From NCBI GenBank assembly GCA_964415365.1, contig CAYPYW010000003.1:1-64000 (forward strand): DNA of 64,000 nucleotides, read 5' to 3'. This document shows positions 24,905 to 33,299 of the stretch, in pieces (within the stretch, counting starts at the first letter, position 1; each line of letters opens with the position of its first letter). The notes under the pieces are model-generated. The model saw only the letters and a list, made by a program, of their open reading frames with translations. It was not told the origin of the DNA and ran no database searches. Both the position numbers and the translations under genes were made by a program. This stretch comes from Hydromicrobium sp964415365 (GTDB lineage Bacteria; Actinomycetota; Humimicrobiia; Humimicrobiales; Humimicrobiaceae).

Positions 24905-26104
24905 ATGGATATATTTTTACTCTATCAGTATATAGTCGCTGCAATTCTCTTCTTTGTGTTGGTAAACTTTCTGATAAATAATATCCTGTTTAAAGATACT
25001 TCCATATTTAAACTGCCACAGTATATGCTGAATAAAAATCCACTGATATCCATACTCATCCCAGCCAGGAATGAAGAAGAGAATATAAGAAGATGTCTGA
25101 TATCTCTTACAAAACAGGACTACAGTAATATAGAAATTCTGGTACTTGATGATAATTCCAGTGATAATACGGCAAAGATAGTTGCAGAACTTTCTGAAAA
25201 AGACCCGAGAATTAAACTATACAAGGGGGATCTACTAAAGAAGGGGTGGCTGGGTAAATCATACGCTTGCTGGCAGTTATCAAAATATGCCAGAGGGGAT
25301 TATCTTGTGTTTACAGATGCGGATACTCTTCATTTTTCAAGCTCTATTTCCGGTGCAGTTGCTTGCCTCCTGAGATATAATCTGGGTGCACTATCGGTAT
25401 TTCCGAAAGAAATAATGGTTACCTTTCATGAGAGAATGATGGTCCCGTTTGGCCATTATATGATTTTAAGCTTGATGCCACTTTTTCTTATAAGGAAAGT
25501 AAAAGCTGCTCTATTCTGTGCCGCGATAGGCCAGTTTATGCTTTTTAAGAAAGAGGTTTACGAAAAAATTGGAGGTCATAAATCTGTAAAAGGTAAAATA
25601 CTGGAGGATATAAAAATATCGAAGCGGGTAAAAAGTTTTGGATATAAATTTATGATTTTTGATGGCAGCAGCAATGTTTATTGCCGGATGTACAGGAATT
25701 TTAGAGAAATAGTTAATGGATATTCAAAAGTTTTATTTGCTGTTTTTGATTATAAAATTTATATGATATCAATAGCCATTATTTTGGTGGCTGCCATATT
25801 TTTATTCCCTTTTTTAATACTTCCTATTGGAATACTCTTTGACTGGCCGCTATTTTTAATAGAACTCATAATTCTGCAGATAGTTATTATTTTAGTTACC
25901 AGAATAATTCTTTCCATAAGATTCAAATGCAAAGCTGTTGACATAATATTTCATCCTGTTGCTATACTGTATCTAATAGCAATAGCCCTAAATTCAATCT
26001 TCACTGTCAGAACCAAAATGGGTGTATACTGGAAGGGCAGAATATATGATGTCAGCAAAGAAAATGAATTGAGACTGGTAAGTGACAATTATAAAATTAC
26101 CTGA
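24905..26104 (+). CDS. Membrane-bound family 2 glycosyltransferase
   Basis: The 399-residue protein has an N-terminal membrane helix (IVAAILFFVLVNFLINNILF), a GT-A catalytic domain (ISILIPARNEEENIRRCLIS; VLDDNSSDNT; VFTDADT as the DXD motif near residue 139) and several C-terminal helices from about residue 285. KKGWLGKSYACWQL and GGHKSVKGKILEDIKISKRV resemble glycosyltransferases of the carotenoid/CrtQ-CruC type. It probably adds a sugar to a lipid-like acceptor at the membrane. Its end overlaps the convergent plsY by eight bases. There are no carotenoid genes in the window. Confidence 0.85.
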   Translation: MDIFLLYQYIVAAILFFVLVNFLINNILFKDTSIFKLPQYMLNKNPLISILIPARNEEENIRRCLISLTKQDYSNIEILVLDDNSSDNTAKIVAELSEKDPRIKLYKGDLLKKGWLGKSYACWQLSKYARGDYLVFTDADTLHFSSSISGAVACLLRYNLGALSVFPKEIMVTFHERMMVPFGHYMILSLMPLFLIRKVKAALFCAAIGQFMLFKKEVYEKIGGHKSVKGKILEDIKISKRVKSFGYKFMIFDGSSNVYCRMYRNFREIVNGYSKVLFAVFDYKIYMISIAIILVAAIFLFPFLILPIGILFDWPLFLIELIILQIVIILVTRIILSIRFKCKAVDIIFHPVAILYLIAIALNSIFTVRTKMGVYWKGRIYDVSKENELRLVSDNYKIT

Positions 26105-26732
26105 TCTTTGGTGTAAACAGGTCCTTTACAGTTTTCTCTTTTCTAAACTTAAAATTATGGGATATTTTTATTGAATGGTTAATGTGTTTGGGAATAATAA
26201 TTATTAAAAGTAGAATTCCCATAATCAAGTAGAAAGAGGAATCCTTGAAAAGCCATGAGAAGATACTTGAAGCAACAATTCCTGAAACCACTGCCCAGAT
26301 CATATTTCTGATTAAAAATATTGCGGACAGTATACCTATTGCAAAAGCTATAACAGTAAATGGACTGACCGCAAGGAAAAATCCCAACATAGCTGCGATT
26401 CCTCTACCACCTGATAGTTTTAAATATGGAGAATAATTGTGGCCTGCAACGGCTGCACATCCAGCAAGTATGGCTACAATTTCCAGGCCTGTAATTCTTA
26501 AGATTACAAAGTATGATAGAAAGCCTTTAAGAACATCCAATATTATTCCTACAGCTCCCCAATATTTTGATATATTGAATACAAGATTCCACCCACCCGG
26601 GTTTCTATCTCCGATTTTTCTTAAATCCTTCTTGCTGTGGACTTTTGCGATAATGTTGCAAAAAGGTATTGCTCCTATCAGATAACATAACACTATTAAT
26701 CCTATATTTCTTAAAATCTCTAAATTTTCCAT
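26097..26732 (-). CDS. plsY: Acyl-phosphate:glycerol-3-phosphate acyltransferase
   Basis: The 211-residue integral membrane enzyme makes lysophosphatidic acid from acyl phosphate and glycerol-3-phosphate, the first committed step of phospholipid synthesis. PlsY motifs are intact: YLIGAIPFCNIIAK, DRNPGGWNLVFNI (usually GSGNxGxTN), HNYSPYLKLSGGRGIAAMLG near residue 100 and a C-terminal IIIPKHINHSIKI. The ATG at 26732 is preferred over the TTG at 26738. It is monocistronic, reading toward the glycosyltransferase. Confidence 0.92.
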   Translation of the reverse strand: MENLEILRNIGLIVLCYLIGAIPFCNIIAKVHSKKDLRKIGDRNPGGWNLVFNISKYWGAVGIILDVLKGFLSYFVILRITGLEIVAILAGCAAVAGHNYSPYLKLSGGRGIAAMLGFFLAVSPFTVIAFAIGILSAIFLIRNMIWAVVSGIVASSIFSWLFKDSSFYLIMGILLLIIIIPKHINHSIKISHNFKFRKEKTVKDLFTPKIR

Positions 26733-27143
26733 AATCAAAAACTTTGCTAATTTATATTATTATAACTTTAACATATTAATTATATTATTTTAATAATAAA
26801 GATAGCTTTCTGTAACAATGGTTCCTTTGCCGGGAAAATAGTTTTACTTCCTCCCTATATAGTTGCAAAACCGCGTTCATGCGGTTTTACAATAGTTAGA
26901 TTAGCCTCCCTTTAGACTTAAAAAATAATTGTTTATGTTTTAGATTTTGAAATTGGGTATCTTGGGAACAAGTAGTTGAAAATTACTGACATACTAATTA
27001 TTAGTATTTGATTTAGCATTGAATTTGTTGTATTTAAAGGCTTCAGAGAAATTTTCATATAGTTTTTATTTACTAAATGTTAAGCTTGGATTTTTATTTT
27101 AGCAGAAAAAATTTCTTAGTCAAGAATTCGACCTGGTTCATCA
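26733..27143. other. Intergenic region with a hairpin and a fragment related to the 39.7-kb element
   Basis: AAAACCGC (26867-26874) and GCGGTTTT (26881-26888) form a perfect hairpin with the six-base loop GTTCAT; no T-run follows outside the stem on either strand. Next to it, 26891-26914 (AATAGTTAGATTAGCCTCCC and following bases) is nearly identical to the reverse complement of the inside of the element at 39731-39898. No gene is supported here. Confidence 0.55.
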
Positions 27144-27911
27144 TCAAGCGATATCAATTTTTTTCATGCGTCGTATCGATATGAAAGTGAGCAGTATAAT
27201 TATACAGAATGAAATAATGACAGTTGGTATTAAGGAATTATCAAAAGTATGTCCGGTATCTGCTGCCTTGAAAAGCAGATAATTAGGAAGGTATGCTCTT
27301 ATGGTCTCAAACTGGTTAAAGATACTTAGACTATATCCAAGGACAAGCGCCGTAATTCCGGCAACCAGACCTCTTTTAAATAAACTGCTAAGACATAAAA
27401 GTATGGATAACAATACGGAATAGTAAAGGATATAAAGAAGTAATGATTTCAGTACAATTTCGATAGACAGTATCCCGCCAGTAAAAAGCTGGCTAATATA
27501 AAAATAATTGGTTAGAAAAGCTATCAGTATAAAGATAGAGATGGTGATAGTGTAATGTATATATTTTGCAAGTACAATACCGGAAGGATTAACTCCTCTC
27601 GAATAGGGAAGGATTAGTTTTTTTGCATAAACTTCGTTGGAGATTAATCCCATCAGGGAAAATGCAATGAAGAGTGTACTGATCTGAAACAAATCTTTTA
27701 GAAAAGTTTGGAAAGCAACGTCACGGGTAAAGGTGGAGAACATGCCGACCAGTTCAGAGGGTATATAATTCTTCAACAGCATTGGCAAAAGTTTTAACGT
27801 CAGAGGATCCAGTAAAGCCCAGAAAATGGTTCCGATAAATAAAATCAGGTACCTATTGGTTCGGATAGCCTCTAATATCTCCTTTTTAAAATAAGCTTTA
27901 AATGACTTCAT
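27144..27911 (-). CDS. ABC-2 type transporter permease
   Basis: The 255-residue protein has six likely membrane segments, with a cytoplasmic N-terminus KAYFKKEILEAIRTNRYLIL typical of ABC-2 exporters. EVYAKKLILPYSRGVNPSGI near residue 92 resembles the conserved E..RGT.E.L region between segments two and three. It overlaps the ATPase gene upstream by 14 bases, so the two form one exporter. The cargo is unknown. Confidence 0.87.
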   Translation of the reverse strand: MKSFKAYFKKEILEAIRTNRYLILFIGTIFWALLDPLTLKLLPMLLKNYIPSELVGMFSTFTRDVAFQTFLKDLFQISTLFIAFSLMGLISNEVYAKKLILPYSRGVNPSGIVLAKYIHYTITISIFILIAFLTNYFYISQLFTGGILSIEIVLKSLLLYILYYSVLLSILLCLSSLFKRGLVAGITALVLGYSLSIFNQFETIRAYLPNYLLFKAADTGHTFDNSLIPTVIISFCIIILLTFISIRRMKKIDIA

Positions 27912-28824
27912 TTTTGCCTATCATTCTCATAAAAATGTCTTCCAGAGTACTTTTTCTTATCTCATAACTTACAACATTGGTATTGAGTTTTGAAATCTCT
28001 TTTAGGATTTCTTTTTTAGCATAATCTATATCTTTGACGTAGATACTTATTCTGTGCCCATTTTCTTTGATATTTTCAATCCACTTTAGTTTTTTCAATA
28101 AATTAATCTCACTCCTGGGATCTTCTTCAAACTCAATATCAAAAATAGGTTGTATATAGGTTTTATATAGCTGGGATAGATTTTCGGTTAAAAGTATTTT
28201 ACCTTCGTCTATAATACATATTTTATTACACACTCTCTCTGCGTCATTTAGAATATGCGTGGATAGAAAAATAGTGATCTTTTCGTCCTTAAGGTTTTCA
28301 ATAAGCTCTAACATTTCCATTCTTCCCTCAGGATCCAGAGCGGATGCTGGTTCATCCAGAAAAAGGATTTCGGGACTGTTCATAAATGCTACTGCCAGTG
28401 CCAGCCTTTGTTTCATTCCCCGTGAATATCCGCCAATACGTCTTTTCCCCTGTTTAGTTAGTTTAACCGTATCCAGAAGTTCGCTTACGGTTTTTTTGAG
28501 CTTTTTTATATCGTATCCTACAATTTCACCAATGAAATTCAGATACTCATAAGCATTCATATAATTATAGAAAGCAGGAGTCTCTGGCAGGTATCCAATT
28601 GATTTTAAGAGCTCCAATTTATTCTTTAGAAAATCTTTGTCCTTAATGAGTATCTTGCCCTCATCAAATTTTATCAGGCCGGTCAGAATATTCATGGTGG
28701 TAGTTTTTCCGGCACCATTCCGTCCGATAAAACCAAATACTGAACCTTCTTCCACCTCAAAACTTATGGATTTAAGTGCTTCCAGGCGTCCGTAGCTTTT
28801 CTTCAGACCAATGACCTTAATCAT
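27898..28824 (-). CDS. ABC transporter ATP-binding protein (ABC-2 exporter)
   Basis: The 308-residue ATPase has Walker A GRNGAGKTTT (about residue 34), the signature YSRGMKQRLALAVAF (about 132), Walker B ILFLDEPASALDP (about 154) and switch His in LSTHIL. A C-terminal domain of about 90 residues follows, as in bacitracin/drug-export-type ATPases. It overlaps the small membrane protein gene before it by eight bases and the permease gene after it by 14 bases. Confidence 0.93.
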   Translation of the reverse strand: MIKVIGLKKSYGRLEALKSISFEVEEGSVFGFIGRNGAGKTTTMNILTGLIKFDEGKILIKDKDFLKNKLELLKSIGYLPETPAFYNYMNAYEYLNFIGEIVGYDIKKLKKTVSELLDTVKLTKQGKRRIGGYSRGMKQRLALAVAFMNSPEILFLDEPASALDPEGRMEMLELIENLKDEKITIFLSTHILNDAERVCNKICIIDEGKILLTENLSQLYKTYIQPIFDIEFEEDPRSEINLLKKLKWIENIKENGHRISIYVKDIDYAKKEILKEISKLNTNVVSYEIRKSTLEDIFMRMIGKNEVI

Positions 28825-29062
28825 TTTCTTTATCTTTCTTCCTGCCTACTATCAGGTAAACAACAGGGCCTATGATACCAAAGAAAACAATAATCAATAT
28901 CCAACCCCACTTCGGTAGATAAGCAACTTCATTTCTTGCAACATGAATGATAGCGTAGATCATGAGACCGTATTCGATTACTATTAATGGAATAAAGAAG
29001 GGAAGCAACCTTAAAACTTCAGTCATAATAAAATTTACATCAATTGCAGTTATATTAATCAC
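28817..29062 (-). CDS. Small membrane protein with phospholipase D-nuclease-N-terminal-like domain
   Basis: The 81-residue protein has two hydrophobic helices (LLPFFIPLIVIEYGLMIYAI and WGWILIIVFFGIIGPVVYLI) and ends in the basic VGRKKDKEND. The HVARNEVAYLPKWGWI turn and IGPVVYLIVGR are typical of the PLDc_N domain, a membrane anchor without catalytic residues. It starts the three-gene ABC exporter operon with a GTG start; an ATG at 29026 is an alternative. Confidence 0.82.
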   Translation of the reverse strand: MINITAIDVNFIMTEVLRLLPFFIPLIVIEYGLMIYAIIHVARNEVAYLPKWGWILIIVFFGIIGPVVYLIVGRKKDKEND

Positions 29063-29177
29063 CCGCTTATTGAAGCTTATGTTTTTATATATTATATAAT
29101 TTACAGGGGATAATTAAAGAAATAAGTGAATAATTTATTTCTTTAAACTTAGGTTTTGTGAAGCCTTTAAGCAGGTT

Positions 29178-30032
29178 TTATTTTAAAGGTTTCTCTCCGT
29201 AAACTCTAATGCTAGCAATTGAATTATCATTACCTTCTTTTGTTCTGATTATATCTTCAAGTTTCATGCCCATATTTTTGATAATCTCTTTTACATTAGG
29301 ATCATCTGCATCGAAATTAAAAGGAGATCTGACTTCGTCTAATATTTTAACGTTAATAAACCCGACGTCTTTTATAGTATTGATATATTCTTCCTTCATT
29401 ATGGCTCTGGTAATGCAGCTGCCGTAATTATCCAGAACATCAACTACTGCGTCAGGGAGGTGGAGCTCTTTAAGTAAAACCATATCAGAAATCATTATCC
29501 TGCCGCCTGGCTTAAGCACTCTATAAGCTTCATCAAATACCCTTTTTTTGTCAGGGGTCAGGTTAATCACACAATTGGATATAACTATATCAACATAATT
29601 GTCTGCAACCGGAAGATTATCAATTTCTCCCAGCCTGAATTCCACATTTTTATAGTTACCTTTTAAGACATTTTCCCTTGCTTTTTCAAGCATTTCCTGA
29701 GTCATATCTACACCTATAACTTTACCCTTTGCTCCTACTTTATTCGCAGCCAGGAAGCAGTCGAATCCGGCACCGGAGCCTAGATCTAATACAGTTTCTC
29801 CTTCTTTAAGTGATGCCAGAGCAATAGGATTTCCACAACCTAATCCCAGGTTTGATCCTTCCGGAACTTCTTTTGTATCTTCATCTGTATATCCGATACT
29901 TTTACTGATTTTGTCAAACTTATTGTTTTCACTACAGCCGCAGGAAGTTTGCACACTGCAACAACTGCTATTTTGTTTTGCTATCCTGCCATAACTTTCT
30001 CTCACCATTTTTTTTATATTCTTCTGATTCAT
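29178..30032 (-). CDS. arsM: Arsenite S-adenosylmethionine methyltransferase
   Basis: The 284-residue enzyme methylates As(III), using S-adenosylmethionine. The SAM-binding motif VLDLGSGAGFDCFLAA lies near residue 81. Arsenic-binding cysteines are visible in LGCGNP (about residue 66), SNCVINL (about 150) and YGSCITRA (about 200). The N-terminus has an extra thiol-rich stretch, SSCCSVQTSCGCSE (about 22-35). GGAGG precedes the ATG. An AbrB-type gene with a similar SCCSV start lies just upstream on the same strand. Confidence 0.92.
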   Translation of the reverse strand: MNQKNIKKMVRESYGRIAKQNSSCCSVQTSCGCSENNKFDKISKSIGYTDEDTKEVPEGSNLGLGCGNPIALASLKEGETVLDLGSGAGFDCFLAANKVGAKGKVIGVDMTQEMLEKARENVLKGNYKNVEFRLGEIDNLPVADNYVDIVISNCVINLTPDKKRVFDEAYRVLKPGGRIMISDMVLLKELHLPDAVVDVLDNYGSCITRAIMKEEYINTIKDVGFINVKILDEVRSPFNFDADDPNVKEIIKNMGMKLEDIIRTKEGNDNSIASIRVYGEKPLK

Positions 30033-30131
30033 TTGTTTTAAACCTCCATGATATTTGAGATGTTTTTAGATGTTCTCTATTTAAATTATCTTTTATTTTA
30101 TAAAGATGTTTCTATTTCAATGTGGATGTAT

Positions 30132-30365
30132 CTATTTTGTTACAGGGCCCAGCATATCCGTTACTGCTCCGGAAAGGTTTTCAGCCTTGATCAGCGAAAT
30201 GCAGCAGAACTTACCATTCTTCTCCATACTTACTACGGCCAGTTTGTCTCCCGCTTTAATATTTGCCTTCTCTCTGATTTCTTTTGGCAGTACCATTTGT
30301 CCTCTTTCATCAATTGTTACTACAGATTCGACACTGCAGCAACTTTTGTTATTTTTCTGTGACAA
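30132..30365 (-). CDS. AbrB/SpoVT-domain protein, HgcAB-associated family
   Basis: From the TTG at 30365, with AAGGAG six bases before it, the protein has 77 residues. It reads MSQKNNKSCCSVESVVTIDE, then RGQMVLPKEIREKANIKAGD. The swapped-hairpin AbrB fold covers about residues 14-57. ENLSGAVTDMLGPVTK ends it. This combination of an N-terminal CC pair and AbrB domain is the family I know as HgcAB-associated protein, found near mercury methylation genes, but no hgcA or hgcB is in this window. The longer open frame to 30440 has no ribosome-binding site. A role as a metal-responsive regulator is plausible. Confidence 0.78.
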   Translation of the reverse strand: MSQKNNKSCCSVESVVTIDERGQMVLPKEIREKANIKAGDKLAVVSMEKNGKFCCISLIKAENLSGAVTDMLGPVTK

Positions 30366-30593
30366 TTTTTGCTCCTTATAAATTTGATAATTTATAAATT
30401 TCTTATAATTCAGTATAATCAGAATTATAAGACTTGTCAAGAATTAGATAATAAAATATTTTTTATTTAGAGCATTTCTTGAGGTTAAAGAGCAGTAATT
30501 TTGTCCTCTTGCCGGTTTTCAGGAAGTCTGCTTTGGAGTAGGAAATATTGATTAAATATCCTCTTGGCAGAAAAATAGACAGCAGATAAGTAG

Positions 30594-30758
30594 TTATTCT
30601 TTACAAACCTTGAATTCGGACTTAGGAGCTCCGCATACGGGGCAAACCCAGTCGTCGGGCAAACTTTCAAAATCATAAGGGGGTTCTATCCCGAATTCCG
30701 GATTCTCAACTTCGACATCAAAAATATATCCGCAATCTGTACATTTCCAATCTTCCAT
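30594..30758 (-). CDS. Rubredoxin
   Basis: A 54-residue protein begins MEDWKCTDCGYIFD and ends with WVCPVCGAPKSEFKVCKE. The two CxxCG knuckles bind one iron, giving a small electron carrier used in anaerobic oxidative stress defence and other redox paths. The linker DVEVENPEFGIEPPYDFESL has normal length. It has its own start and is transcribed toward the AbrB-type gene with a 229-base gap. Confidence 0.93.
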   Translation of the reverse strand: MEDWKCTDCGYIFDVEVENPEFGIEPPYDFESLPDDWVCPVCGAPKSEFKVCKE

Positions 30759-31024
30759 GTTCTTTTTCACCTTTTAAAAATGGTTATGAAGACTTTTTAT
30801 AACTTAATTTATATTACTATTGAGGGTAGAATTCAAGTTCATATCTGTAATTCTTGCTATAATCTATGTCAATTTTAATGGAAAGAATTTTTCCTTAACC
30901 ATTTTTCCTCTTTTTTCTCCTGCCAGGCAGAAGGTATTTACATTAAAATCTTATTTAGTTAAAAAACGTCTAGCAAATTGGAACAATTATCAAATATAAG
31001 CGAGGTAAAAGCTGGAGGTAATGA

Positions 31025-31969
31025 GTGTGTAAGATGGGTCATCGACCCCAACGGAGCAGTAACACTTACATCGGGCATAGAGGAATCGGGTGGGATAAGC
31101 TCCGATGCTATGCCTTATTTGTATGGCGCTTTATTGTTCTGCGGCGTCCGGAACCACTCTTCTACGGCATTGCTTTGACAGACCGCTGTAACTTTGAGTG
31201 TCATGGTTGTCATGTTTCCAATAGCGGCCGTCCTGATATGACATGGGATCGGCTAGTCGACACGATGCAGAATGCATGGAACCGTGGATTCCGTGAGCTG
31301 TACTTCAGTGGCGGAGAACCAATGCTGTGGCACGATGGAGAACATACGATAGAGAGTGCAATTGCTGAAGCGAGACGGATCGGCTTCTTTCACGTACATG
31401 TTTACACTAATGGCACACTTGGGCTTGACACTTCAGCAGACCTCGTATGGGTCAGCATGGATGGTCTGCCTGGTACCTTCGAGATGCGGCGGGGCAATCA
31501 TTTTAGTCAAGTTGAGCGCGCTGTTCGCGAGGAGCAACACCCAAAGACTGCTGTCATTTATGTTATTGACAGTAATACCGCCAATGGCATTGAACCGTTC
31601 TTGCAGTGGGTTCATGAAACGAAATTCCCTATTATTGGTGTTATGTTCTACTTTCACACACCCTACTATGGTCGCGACGAATTGTTTCTGACCGCTGAAA
31701 AACGCGCACAGGTCATTGACAGACTTATCAACTGTAAACGGGTCGGATTGCCGGTCATCAATTCGTGGGCCGGACTTCTTGCACTAAAATCCGGTAACTG
31801 GCCAAGACGCCTACCTGTAGCCTATGTGATGGACGTTGATGGTGAGTATGTGTGCTGTCGCGCATCTGATGATATATGTGTAGATTGTGGCTATGCTGCT
31901 TGTACTGAGATTACTGAGTCTCTACGTCTGCGACCAAGTGCACTTCTTGGTATGAGGAGGTACTGGTGA
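31025..31969 (+). CDS. Radical SAM protein with C-terminal cysteine cluster
   Basis: The 314-residue protein has the radical SAM motif CNFECHGC (about residues 52-59), ELYFSGGEP, VYTNGTLG and WVSMDGLPGT. The C-terminal region YVCCRASDDICVDCGYAAC (about residues 277-295) could hold an auxiliary Fe-S cluster. HTPYYGRDELFLTAEKRAQV resembles HpnH-like enzymes. GGAGG lies six bases before the GTG start. The gene overlaps the next by four bases (GTGA). Codons are much richer in G and C than those of neighbouring genes, pointing to recent transfer. The substrate cannot be inferred. Confidence 0.82.
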   Translation: MCKMGHRPQRSSNTYIGHRGIGWDKLRCYALFVWRFIVLRRPEPLFYGIALTDRCNFECHGCHVSNSGRPDMTWDRLVDTMQNAWNRGFRELYFSGGEPMLWHDGEHTIESAIAEARRIGFFHVHVYTNGTLGLDTSADLVWVSMDGLPGTFEMRRGNHFSQVERAVREEQHPKTAVIYVIDSNTANGIEPFLQWVHETKFPIIGVMFYFHTPYYGRDELFLTAEKRAQVIDRLINCKRVGLPVINSWAGLLALKSGNWPRRLPVAYVMDVDGEYVCCRASDDICVDCGYAACTEITESLRLRPSALLGMRRYW

Positions 31970-33261
31970 GCAGGCCAGGCCAGAAGATTTCGAGTCTTGT
32001 GACCCGTGCTGTCCGCCGCTACCTTGTAGGGTCTGATCAACGATGGTGCTTCGAGCCACCTCCACAATACTGGAAACCGCCGTTTGTTGAACGTACATCA
32101 TTGTATCTGCATGTGCCATTCTGCCGCAATTGTTGTCCATATTGTCCTTACAACAAAGTACCTTATGACGAAGCGCTAGTTAATCCCTACACACAAGCCG
32201 CGCTTGCCGAGGTCAACTGGTGGTCCGGTATGATTGGGCCTGCCGAAGTAACAAGCATTTATATCGGCGGTGGCACTCCAACACTTGCGTTGGGCAGTGT
32301 TGCCAGTATACTTTCGCTCATACGCAAGAGGTTTCGCCTGACTGGTGATATTTGCATTGAGACAAACCCGGCTGACGTGAATGATATGACTGTGCAGCAG
32401 CTGCATGATGCAGATGTCGCACTTGTGTCACTTGGTGTACAGTCATTCCGCCCCGAGAGCCTCGCGATAATAGGACGCAATTACAAACCGTCTGTTGCAG
32501 AGCATGCACTTAACCTACTTGTTGAGAGTGGCTTTGCCTCAGTCAATGTGGATATTATGTTTGCGCTGCCTGGCCAGACAACCAGTGATGTGATCTCAGA
32601 TCTGTCCCATGCTGCAGAACTCGGCGCAAACCAGCTTACAACCTATCCACTCTTCACATTTCCATATACCTCGGTAGGAGAGTACCTACGCCTGACAGTG
32701 GTACGTATGCCGAACTTGCACGTACGACGAACGCAATACCGAGCAATCAGCGAGTGGTGTGAAAAACATGGCTTTGAACGAGTGTCTGTGTGGGGATTCA
32801 AACGAGGCAGTGTCCCGCGATATTCATCGGTTACCAGGGACAGCTATATCGGGATTGGCCCTGGCGCCGGATCACACCTGCCCGATGGGTTTGTGATAAA
32901 CACATTTGATCTCAATAATTGGATGCGTGCAGTGTGTGAAGGACATAAAGCAATCGCCCTGCGCATGCCGTTCACCGGCAATATGTCTGGTTGGTGGTGG
33001 TTGTACTGGCGCTTTTATGATACGCGTATACCACTGGATAACCTTGATGAGGTCTTCGGTAAAGAGGAGCCCAAAGCTCGCCGCTTGCTGAGGTTCATGG
33101 AGTTGACCAGACTTGCAGTTCGCAAAGGTAGATACCTTGAACTCACTGAGCCAGGTGCATTTTGGCTTCATCTTGTGCAGAATCACTTCGCACTGAGCTA
33201 CGTGAATACGCTGTGGACCAGGGCACGTCGTGTGCCATGGCCACAGGCAGTAGCTATATAA
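31966..33261 (+). CDS. HemN/HemW-like radical SAM protein
   Basis: The 431-residue protein has CRNCCPYC (CxxxCxxC, about residue 53), YIGGGTPTLALG, ICIETNPADVN, VSLGVQSFRPESL and VNVDIMFALPGQTTSDV. This is the core of the coproporphyrinogen III oxidase-like family. Residues past about 330 resemble a HemN C-terminal domain (LDNLDEVFG, ELTRLAVRKGRYLELTEPG). True HemN has a longer N-terminus; family members of this type include haem chaperones, methyltransferases and cyclopropanases. Start GTG 31966 overlaps the preceding gene. It shares the foreign base composition of its partner. Confidence 0.85.
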   Translation: MSRPGQKISSLVTRAVRRYLVGSDQRWCFEPPPQYWKPPFVERTSLYLHVPFCRNCCPYCPYNKVPYDEALVNPYTQAALAEVNWWSGMIGPAEVTSIYIGGGTPTLALGSVASILSLIRKRFRLTGDICIETNPADVNDMTVQQLHDADVALVSLGVQSFRPESLAIIGRNYKPSVAEHALNLLVESGFASVNVDIMFALPGQTTSDVISDLSHAAELGANQLTTYPLFTFPYTSVGEYLRLTVVRMPNLHVRRTQYRAISEWCEKHGFERVSVWGFKRGSVPRYSSVTRDSYIGIGPGAGSHLPDGFVINTFDLNNWMRAVCEGHKAIALRMPFTGNMSGWWWLYWRFYDTRIPLDNLDEVFGKEEPKARRLLRFMELTRLAVRKGRYLELTEPGAFWLHLVQNHFALSYVNTLWTRARRVPWPQAVAI

Positions 33262-33299
33262 GCATATCAGTCCGGATAGTTTTAGTAGATTTATAATTT

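Noticed and set aside
30485..30676. A 63-residue minus-strand gene in the rubredoxin region
   Set aside because: It is an out-of-frame shadow of the rubredoxin gene at 30594-30758, which has both CxxCG motifs.
30978..31178. A 66-residue gene starting before the first radical SAM gene
   Set aside because: It overlaps the radical SAM gene in another frame, and the radical SAM frame has a GGAGG-led start and matches the family N-terminus.
31000..33270. A genomic island or prophage around the radical SAM genes
   Set aside because: Composition is foreign, but I see no integrase, transposase, direct repeats or tRNA at the borders.
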